Source: Alistipes sp. (GTDB lineage Bacteria > Bacteroidota > Bacteroidia > Bacteroidales > Rikenellaceae). From it: a stretch of DNA of 7,109 nucleotides. Every line of letters starts with the position of its first letter. The first letter of the stretch is position 1. Shown here piece by piece: positions 1 to 5,498 of this stretch. The notes beneath the pieces were generated by a model. The model saw only the letters and a list, made by a program, of their open reading frames with translations, searched no databases and was not told the DNA's origin. Made by a program: the position numbers and the translations under genes. Location: the NCBI GenBank assembly GCA_028691095.1, contig JAQUZZ010000070.1:1-7109 (forward strand), in the 5' to 3' direction.

Positions 1-86
1 GTGTTTTATGGGTTGTAGAAAGGAATAAAGCACCGCAAACCCGCCCCTTCCCCAATGGTTCGGGCAGGGTGAAGCGGAGACTATCG

Positions 87-113
87 ACCCTCCTTGCTTA
101 TATTTAGGAGGGT
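87..113. repeat. 8-bp perfect inverted repeat upstream of glgB, spanning a weak -7-like promoter sequence
   Basis: The arms ACCCTCCT (87-94) and AGGAGGGT (106-113) are exact reverse complements around an 11-nt AT-rich loop. The loop and the start of the right arm contain TATATTTAG (99-107), close to the Bacteroidota -7 element TAnnTTTG, but there is no clear TTTG-type -33 element 19-21 nt upstream. No T-run follows on either strand, so a classical terminator is unlikely. It could be an operator over the glgB promoter, a leader hairpin, or the 3' end of an upstream transcript. The inverted repeat is directly visible; any function is inferred. Confidence 0.4.
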
Positions 114-123
114 ATTGCCAACC

Positions 124-141
124 CATCGCACGTTGTGCCTA
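124..141 (+). promoter_or_regulatory. Shared 18-bp upstream element, copy 1 (glgB)
   Basis: The sequence CATCGCACGTTGTGCCTA ends 14 nt before the GTG start of glgB. Its core GCAC-GTT-GTGC is a perfect dyad with a 3-nt centre. It matches the copy upstream of the HAD phosphatase at 15 of 18 positions. Equivalent copies lie 12 nt before the phosphatase and tamL starts. The role is unknown: operator, leader hairpin or part of the initiation region. Confidence 0.5.
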
Positions 142-155
142 AAATCTGAAATCTC

Positions 156-2225
156 GTGAAAGAAGAGCCTATCATTGATCGAGCCGAACAACTGCCGATC
201 GTCAATCAGGATGAGTGGTTAGAGCCCAATCGGGGCGATCTGTGGCGACGCTATGAGAATTATCACCGTCGTCTGGAGCAGATCTGCCACGATGCAGGCT
301 CGCTGAGTGAGTACGCCAACGGCTACTTCTATTTCGGGTTCCAGTACGACACGCAGCGACAGGGGTGGTGGTTCCGCGAGTGGCTCCCCGGGGCGCATGA
401 TGTCTATCTGTTCGGGGAGTTCAACGACTGGCAACGAACCCAACTGCGATTAAGCAAAGATGCCGCCGGGGTATGGTCGATCTTCTTGCCCGACGAATCG
501 TTTGGCGATCGCTTGGTGCACGCTTCGCGGATCAAAATGTTGGTACACGGCGACAATGGCTGGCGGGAGCGCATCCCTGCCTACATTCGACGGGTGGTGC
601 AGGATGAGCAGAGTAAGGATTTTGTAGGGCAACTGTGGGCTCCCAAAGAGCCCTTCGACTGGGGTGAGGAGCACTTTTCGATCGGACAACTGAAGAGCCT
701 CCTGATCTATGAGTGCCACGTGGGCATGGCGCAAGAGCGCGAAGGCGTGGGTAGCTACCTCGAATTTATCCAAAACATACTGCCGCACATTCACCAATGC
801 GGATACAACACGATCCAACTGATGGCCGTGGCCGAGCACCCCTATTATGGCAGCTTCGGGTATCATGTGAGTAACTTTTTTGCCCCCTCAAGTCGCTTCG
901 GAACGCCCGAAGAGCTGAAGTTGCTGATCCGGACGGCTCATGAAATGGGGATAGCCGTGATTATGGATGTGGTGCACGCCCACTATGTCAAGAACTTCAA
1001 TGAAGGACTCAACGAGCTGGATGGCACCGACCACCTCTACTCCCCGTCGGGAGATGCAGGCTATCAACCCTACTGGGACTCCAAGCTCTTCGATTACGGC
1101 AAGGAGCAGGTGCAGCACTTCCTGCTCTCCAATCTGAAATATTGGATGACCGAGTTCCATTTTGATGGTTTCCGATTCGACGGAGTCACCTCCATGATCT
1201 ACCATCACCACGGCTACACCGAGTTCGACGCGCGGGAGAAGTTCTTCTCTATGGAGGTCAACGAGGAGGCGCTCTGCTATTTGACCTTGGCCAATCATCT
1301 GGTGCACGAGCTCTCGGCAGAGGCGGTGACCCTTGCTGAGGATGTGAGCGGTATGCCGGGAATGTGCATTGCCGTGCAGGAGGGAGGTGTGGGCTTTGAC
1401 TACCGATTGGGCATGGCCGTGCCCGACTATTGGATCAAACTCCTCAAAACCCTCCCCGATGAGCAGTGGGATATTGGGCAGATGTGGCGCATGATGACCG
1501 ATCGGCTACCCGCGGTGAAGACCGTGGCCTACTGTGAGTCGCACGACCAAGCGATGGTGGGTGACCAAACCCTCGCCTTCCGGCTGATGGACAAAGCGAT
1601 GTATACCGATATGAACCGCTCGGTGCAGAGCCTTGTGGTGGATCGCGGCATGGCGCTGCACAAGATGATTCGGCTATTTACGATTTCGCTGGCCGGACAG
1701 GCCTATCTCAACTTCATGGGTAACGAGTTCGGGCATCCCGAATGGATCGACTTCCCGCGTGAGGGGAACGGATGGAGTTATGCGCATGCGCGACGGCAGT
1801 GGAGTTTGGCCGAAAACGGATTCCTGCGATACAGTTTCTTGGGGGCGTTCGATCGCGCAATGCTCGATCTGGTGCGCCGCTACGAGATTCTCTCGTCGGG
1901 CTATGCCTACAACCACTTGATGGATTATGCGAATCAGACGCTCGTTTTCAGCCACGGCACCACACTCTTCATCTTCAACTGGCACCCCTCGCGCAGTATC
2001 GCGGATTATGCGGTGCCGGTTCCCGAGGCGGGGTGCTATCGGGTTGTCCTATCGACCGATGCCAAGGCGTTTGGTGGATACGGTCGCATCGACCCCAAAA
2101 TGCGAGCCTTCAGCGCACCCTACACCGAAGCCGACGGATCGTCGCGCCCCTACATCCGGATCTATAATCTATGCCGTACCGCGTTAGTACTCCGCAAAGA
2201 GGAGGAGACGATGGCTCCTGCTTAG
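156..2225 (+). CDS. glgB: 1,4-alpha-glucan branching enzyme, GH13_8 (eukaryote-like) type
   Basis: The enzyme cuts alpha-1,4-glucan chains and rejoins the pieces through alpha-1,6 bonds, creating the branches of glycogen in the cytoplasm. A CBM48-like beta-sandwich lies at about residues 55-160 (WFREWLPGAHDVYLFGEFNDW, in two adjoining pieces). The GH13 barrel follows, with region I DVVHAH (271-276), region II GFRFDGVTSM with nucleophile D342, region III AEDVSGMP with acid/base E395, and region IV ESHD with H463 and D464. MGNEFGHPEWIDFP (521-534) and the all-beta C-terminal domain complete it. These motifs closely match the animal and fungal branching enzymes, and the 689-residue length fits that group. 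GTG at 156 is the first possible start because TGA at 147-149 is in frame just upstream. No other glycogen genes are in view. The stop overlaps the convergent phosphatase by 4 nt. Family assignment is strong. Confidence 0.96.
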   Translation: MKEEPIIDRAEQLPIVNQDEWLEPNRGDLWRRYENYHRRLEQICHDAGSLSEYANGYFYFGFQYDTQRQGWWFREWLPGAHDVYLFGEFNDWQRTQLRLSKDAAGVWSIFLPDESFGDRLVHASRIKMLVHGDNGWRERIPAYIRRVVQDEQSKDFVGQLWAPKEPFDWGEEHFSIGQLKSLLIYECHVGMAQEREGVGSYLEFIQNILPHIHQCGYNTIQLMAVAEHPYYGSFGYHVSNFFAPSSRFGTPEELKLLIRTAHEMGIAVIMDVVHAHYVKNFNEGLNELDGTDHLYSPSGDAGYQPYWDSKLFDYGKEQVQHFLLSNLKYWMTEFHFDGFRFDGVTSMIYHHHGYTEFDAREKFFSMEVNEEALCYLTLANHLVHELSAEAVTLAEDVSGMPGMCIAVQEGGVGFDYRLGMAVPDYWIKLLKTLPDEQWDIGQMWRMMTDRLPAVKTVAYCESHDQAMVGDQTLAFRLMDKAMYTDMNRSVQSLVVDRGMALHKMIRLFTISLAGQAYLNFMGNEFGHPEWIDFPREGNGWSYAHARRQWSLAENGFLRYSFLGAFDRAMLDLVRRYEILSSGYAYNHLMDYANQTLVFSHGTTLFIFNWHPSRSIADYAVPVPEAGCYRVVLSTDAKAFGGYGRIDPKMRAFSAPYTEADGSSRPYIRIYNLCRTALVLRKEEETMAPA

Positions 2226-2878
2226 AAGCAAGGTAGCGCCAAGAGTTGGCTTGGGGTGTCGATCAGGTGGTGTGCCCCGAAGGCCTCCAGCTCGGCACGA
2301 GGCCGAAAACCCCAGGTAACCCCCACGGAGGTGACATCGCTGTGCTGTGCGGTCTCCATATCGACGCGGGTATCTCCCAGATAGAGGGTCTGCTCTGGCG
2401 CGATTCCCGTCTCTTTCAGAATGTCAAATACAATGGTGGGGTCGGGTTTGATCGGAACCCCTTCGCGTTGCCCCAAGACCTTGCAGAAGGTGTGTGCTCC
2501 GAAATAACGCAACACCAACTGCTCGGTGGCTGCTTGGTATTTGTTGGAGGCGACAGCCATGCGGACTCCGCGCTCCTGCAAAGCTTGCAGGAGTGCCGGA
2601 ATCTCAGGATAGGGGTGTGTGAGGTCGCTATTGTGTTGCGAATAGTAGGCAACAAAGTCGCTACGCAGTCGAAGAATCGTGGCCTCATTGCGTTCCGACT
2701 CCGGCAATGACCGCTCGATGAGTTTGGAGATGCCGTTCCCTACAAAATAGCGAAAGGACTCCAGTGGATGAGTGGGGTAGCCATGTAGAGCCAAGGTGTG
2801 GTTAGTACTTGCGGCCAAATCCTCAATGGTATCCAGAAGGGTGCCGTCCAGATCAAAAATTACGAGTTCCGTTTTCAC
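2222..2878 (-). CDS. HAD-superfamily phosphatase, phosphoglycolate phosphatase-like
   Basis: This is a 218-residue cytosolic HAD subfamily I hydrolase that probably removes phosphate from a small phosphoester through an aspartyl-phosphate intermediate and Mg2+. Motif I is FDLDGTLLDT with nucleophile D9 and D11; a helical cap of about residues 16-85 follows. Motif II is S111 in VASNK, motif III is K144 in IKPDPT, and motif IV is LGDTRVDMETA with D169 and D173. All catalytic residues are present and the length is normal. The C-terminal GVTWGFRPRAEL stretch is typical of the Gph branch; phosphoglycolate is the likeliest substrate, but pyrophosphatase (PpaX-like) or other specificity cannot be excluded. 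The start is GTG at 2878, with an in-frame TAA 9 nt upstream. It is tail to tail with glgB and has its own leader and promoter candidate, so it is probably a single-gene transcript. Confidence 0.93.
   Translation of the reverse strand: MKTELVIFDLDGTLLDTIEDLAASTNHTLALHGYPTHPLESFRYFVGNGISKLIERSLPESERNEATILRLRSDFVAYYSQHNSDLTHPYPEIPALLQALQERGVRMAVASNKYQAATEQLVLRYFGAHTFCKVLGQREGVPIKPDPTIVFDILKETGIAPEQTLYLGDTRVDMETAQHSDVTSVGVTWGFRPRAELEAFGAHHLIDTPSQLLALPCF
2571..2595. repeat. Strong intragenic inverted repeat in the HAD phosphatase gene
   Basis: CTCCTGCAA (2573-2581) and TTGCAGGAG (2585-2593) are exact reverse complements around a 3-nt loop. A G-T wobble and a C-G pair extend the stem to 11 bp. 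It lies in the codons for LLQALQE (about residues 96-102). No T-run follows on either strand, so it is not an intrinsic terminator. The similar Leu and Gln codons on both arms may explain it by chance. Confidence 0.45.
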
Positions 2879-2890
2879 GATGGGTTAAAC

Positions 2891-2908
2891 TAAGCACAGC
2901 GTGCTATG
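2891..2908 (-). promoter_or_regulatory. Shared 18-bp upstream element, copy 2 (HAD phosphatase)
   Basis: Read on the minus strand it is CATAGCACGCTGTGCTTA, ending 12 nt before the GTG start at 2878. It has the best dyad of the three copies: AGCAC and GTGCT around GCT. It matches the glgB copy at 15 of 18 positions and the tamL copy also at 15 of 18. If the promoter core at 3002-3009 is used, this element lies about 90 nt into the transcript, in the leader RNA, and could form a 5-bp hairpin just before the start codon. Confidence 0.5.
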
Positions 2909-2980
2909 GGTGAGTAATAAACGCATCGGTATCTTTCGACAATACCGTGGTGACGCGCTTTCGGATGACTTTATAGCATT

Positions 2981-3022
2981 AAAAAACACCCGAAATCCCT
3001 ACAAAGATACGCATTTTTCGGG
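2981..3022 (-). terminator. Probable intrinsic terminator of tamL
   Basis: On the minus strand, 38 nt after the tamL stop, CCCGAAA (3022-3016) pairs with TTTCGGG (2995-2989) across a 20-nt loop. Two bases later there is a run of six T (2986-2981). The stem and T-run are as expected for a Rho-independent terminator, although the loop is long. The loop also contains the promoter core for the next gene, so terminator and promoter overlap. Confidence 0.55.
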
Positions 3023-3033
3023 AGCAACGGAAA
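3002..3033 (-). promoter_or_regulatory. Candidate Bacteroidota promoter for the HAD phosphatase
   Basis: The minus strand reads TATCTTTG at 3009-3002, a full match to the Bacteroidota -7 consensus TAnnTTTG. TTTC at 3033-3030 lies 20 nt upstream, the spacing and near-sequence expected for the TTTG -33 element. Transcription would start near 2995 and give a leader of about 115 nt before the GTG at 2878. The core sits inside the loop of the tamL terminator. The match is direct; activity is inferred. Confidence 0.55.
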
Positions 3034-3060
3034 TCCTGCGTGCCATGCACCCCGCCTCTC

Positions 3061-5353
3061 CTAAAACGGATAGCCGAGAGCCAAGTGGAACCCCAAGCCC
3101 TCTTTGAAATTGGAAATGTTGTAGTAATGGGGCTTTTCGGGATTGGGATAGGGGGTGTGGAGGGCGATACCCAGATCGGCACGCAGCACCAGAATGCTCA
3201 GGTCGTAGCGCAAGCCCACACCCGTGTCGAGTGCAATCTCCTCCCAGAATCCTTTGGCATCCAAAACTCCGCCGGGACGTTGCGGGTCGTTGCGTAAGAG
3301 CCAGACGTTGCCCGCGTCCACAAAGAGCGCGCCGTGGAGTCGCCCCATAATCGGGAAACGAAACTCGACGTTGGCCTCCAGTTTGAAATCTCCGGTCTGA
3401 TCTAGATAGCTGTTGCCGTTGTGCTCCTGGGGGTGGTAGCTTCCCGGGCCGATCGAACGCACGGTGAATGCGCGCAGGCTGTTGGCTCCGCCGATATAGA
3501 ACTGCTCGCTGTAAGGCATCACGCGCGAGTTGCCATAGGCCCAACCCACGCCCGCCATCATGCGATAGGCCATCAGACACCGTCCCTTCCCTATCTTTTG
3601 ATAGAATTTAAGCTCTACTTCTTCTTTAATAAACTGCGAGAACTGATTGCCAAACAGTCGTTTCTCTCCTTTTTTATCCCATAAAGCATAGAGTGCATAT
3701 AGCAAATTGCCCGAAGAGGTGAAACGCTGCTGTACCACCCACTGCTGACGTCCGACGGGGCGTGTCAGTATAACTCCAAGTGGGAATCAGTTGATCGCGG
3801 AAACTCAGGGCAATCGCCGGATTGGCCGTCATCGTGGAGTCGAAGGCCACTGTGGTATGGATCATGTGGTTGTAGCTCACTTGGCAAAGGGAGAGTGCAT
3901 GGGTGCTGCGCGACGATGTGCTGAAGCGATAGGTGAGCCCTATATCGAAAGCGGCCAAGCGGAAAAAACGAGGGCGATTGAGGAGGTCAACCCCTAACCT
4001 CACCTCAGAAGAGGCATCGGGCAGGCGATTGCGCCATCGCGCAGGAGCCCAAAGTTGTCCGGAAAGCAACGACGCGTCGATTCCCAACTCATAGGAGTTC
4101 AGTGCAGCGCTGTGGGAACTCTTGTTGCTGCGCGTCTCCCATTCGTAGGAGGCTTTCAGCCCCACGGTCAATCGCTCTCCTCCGCCAAAGAGGTTGTTGT
4201 GACTCACCTTCCAAGAGAGCCCCGGCCCCAAGAAACGATTGGATTTGGCCGTGAAGTCGGTCTCCAGATCGGACTGAATCGGCCGATTCAGCGTTGCATG
4301 AATCACGATCGGAAGCGCTCCTGCGACGTCTACGGAATCCAAGGGCGGAAGTGAAGCAGTAACGCTGCTGAAGATACCTAAACGATTGAGGTTGAGAAGG
4401 GTAATGTTGAGGCTATCTACCGAGAGCAACGCTCCAGGTCGGAGGGTCGAGAGTCGCTCTAAGCGTCGCAAACGGAGCCGAAGAGGAGGTTGGTAGAGAA
4501 GCGCTCCGTTTTGCCAAGAGAGGGTATCGGGGTGTGCATGGCTCGACGGGGTGTGCAACTGCACGGTGACCTGAGCGATGCGATAGGGTTGCAGGGCAGG
4601 CTCCGGGACTCCCGGACGCAGGATCATGCGCAGGGCAACGCGACGATCCGCCTGCGACGAGTCGGCCAGATAAGTTAAAAAATCGGGTTGAAAGTAGTAG
4701 TATCCGGCATTGCGCAGTCGCAGGGCGACCCGATTGCGCTCGGCCACCAAGCTGTCGGCATTGTAGAGGTTTCCCGCCTTCAACGGAGAGAGAGGCCACA
4801 GCGCAGCGGTGACCGAATCCATTGCAGGAGATAAGGTAGGGTAGGTAACCGAATGATAATGCCATGGCATTCCAGCCCGAATCCAATAGTTGAGCTTCAC
4901 TTTATGGGGGTTATGACGGGGAAGTAACGTGTAGCCGGTTTGTGCCTCAAAATAGCCGTACTCTGCCAGTAGCTCGCGGACGTAATGGATGCGGAGTTGG
5001 GGTTGTACAGAGGAGAGTAGCACGGGAGGCTTGGAGAATTTACGAAAAACCCAAGCTCGAAACCCTTTGGTGTGCGTGGTGTAAAAGCCGTTGTAGATCC
5101 ATAAACCCAAAGGCAAAGGGGTGCGTAAGTAGGGTTTGAAGAGCGAATTATTGGGTGCAACCGAAAGCGGTGCTTTCACGGCACTCTTTACGGCCAGCGC
5201 GAGCGGAGGATTGGCGGAGTCTGCCGCAATACGGATGTGTCGCACACCGGTATAGAGGGCATCTCCTGAGGGAATATGCCGTGTCGTCGAACACCCCACA
5301 CCAAGAAGCGTCAGCAGCAGGATGGGGGAACGAAAGAGCGAAACGTGCATCAT
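3061..5353 (-). pseudogene. tamL: TamL, translocation and assembly module outer-membrane lipoprotein (Omp85/BamA family), broken by a frameshift
   Basis: TamL is the Bacteroidota lipoprotein form of TamA, an outer-membrane barrel that works with TamB to assemble or supply the outer membrane. From the ATG at 5353 there is a signal peptide ending LGVGC with lipidated Cys21. POTRA-like repeats follow, including the family signature NAGYYYF at 215-221 and a last POTRA with LNRLGIFSSV. The 16-strand barrel begins at about residue 355. The frame breaks after about residue 528. The downstream frame carries on to the TAG at 3061 with the loop-6 motif LRAF (3466-3477, the VRGF equivalent), FVDAGNVW (3301-3324) and a terminal Phe typical of barrel targeting. 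Joined, it is about 763 residues, full length for the family. The first frame alone ends at 3674 with about 31 non-native residues. A GTG at 5374 is also in frame but lies inside the shared upstream element and would put 7 polar residues before the signal peptide. Identity is strong; whether the frameshift is real is open. Confidence 0.88.
3764..3775 (-). other. Frameshift site in tamL
   Basis: Upstream of this point the family match is in the frame ending DQLIPTWSY (TAT at 3772-3770). Downstream it is in the frame reading LTRPVGRQQWVV (CTG at 3768-3766). The second frame has a TGA at 3789-3787, so the change must lie after it, and the protein match narrows it to about 3764-3775. The missing information is equivalent to a 2-base loss, for example one TA from TATATA or one CT from CTCT, or a 1-base gain. 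No slippery heptamer is visible, so programmed frameshifting is unlikely. Confidence 0.85.
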
Positions 5354-5365
5354 GCGATCTGAGTT

Positions 5366-5383
5366 TAAGTACACTGTGCTATG
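5366..5383 (-). promoter_or_regulatory. Shared 18-bp upstream element, copy 3 (tamL)
   Basis: Read on the minus strand it is CATAGCACAGTGTACTTA, ending 12 nt before the ATG at 5353, exactly the spacing seen at the HAD phosphatase. It matches the phosphatase copy at 15 of 18 positions; one arm of the dyad carries a mismatch (GCAC against GTAC). Its position supports the ATG at 5353 over the GTG at 5374, which lies inside it. Confidence 0.5.
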
Positions 5384-5498
5384 TATAAGCCAAGCACTCT
5401 GATATATACCGTAATATTAATTATCACGTTAGGTGGATAGACGTTGGTGGGGAATCCATCGCTCGTCCTCTCTTCGTTGCATCAAAGGAGGGATTTGC
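5384..5498 (-). promoter_or_regulatory. tamB-tamL intergenic gap with an AT-rich, promoter-like block
   Basis: The gap between the tamB stop and the tamL start has no clear hairpin with a T-run, so read-through from tamB is possible. A strikingly AT-rich tract at about 5401-5424, including the palindrome TAATATTA (5412-5419), stands out from the GC-rich surroundings and lies 50-70 nt upstream of the tamL ATG, where a promoter or UP-like region would be. No TAnnTTTG core was found, so a separate tamL promoter is only a suggestion. Confidence 0.25.

Larger units (their letters stand above)
1..155. other. Non-coding left edge and glgB leader
   Basis: No convincing gene is visible here. One plus-strand frame is open from the left edge to a TAG at 105-107 and could in principle be the tail of an upstream gene, but its 34 residues (rich in Arg, Pro and Lys) resemble nothing I recognise. 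A minus-strand frame from an ATG at 126 is also open to the edge and equally unconvincing. The segment holds an 8-bp inverted repeat (87-113), a weak -7-like sequence inside it, and the shared 18-bp element (124-141). Confidence 0.5.

Noticed and set aside
3..107. Plus-strand frame open from the left edge to TAG at 105-107, possible tail of an upstream gene
   Set aside because: Only 34 residues with no recognisable features; it runs into the inverted repeat and promoter-like sequence. Not enough to call a gene.
111..117. GGTATTG-like words upstream of all three shared elements (111-117, 2941-2946 region, 5406-5411 region)
   Set aside because: Short matches at variable distances (6 to 33 nt) from the 18-bp element; expected by chance at this length.
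1..126. Minus-strand frame from ATG at 126 open to the left edge
   Set aside because: Composition looks non-coding and the ATG is part of the shared 18-bp element upstream of glgB.
2238..2250. GCCAA/TTGGC stem as a terminator between glgB and the phosphatase
   Set aside because: Only five pairs, no T-run on either strand, and it lies inside phosphatase coding sequence.
2999..3580. 193-residue minus-strand frame overlapping the tamL barrel
   Set aside because: An alternative frame over conserved TamL barrel sequence, rich in Arg, Gly and Ser with no family features.
3674..3786. Programmed ribosomal frameshift joining the two tamL frames
   Set aside because: No slippery heptamer, no long homopolymer and no obvious stimulatory stem at the crossover; TamL-family genes are not known to use one.
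5354..5374. GTG at 5374 as the start of tamL
   Set aside because: It lies inside the shared element and would add MYLNSDR before the lipoprotein signal peptide; the ATG at 5353 gives a normal signal peptide and the same 12-nt spacing as the phosphatase.
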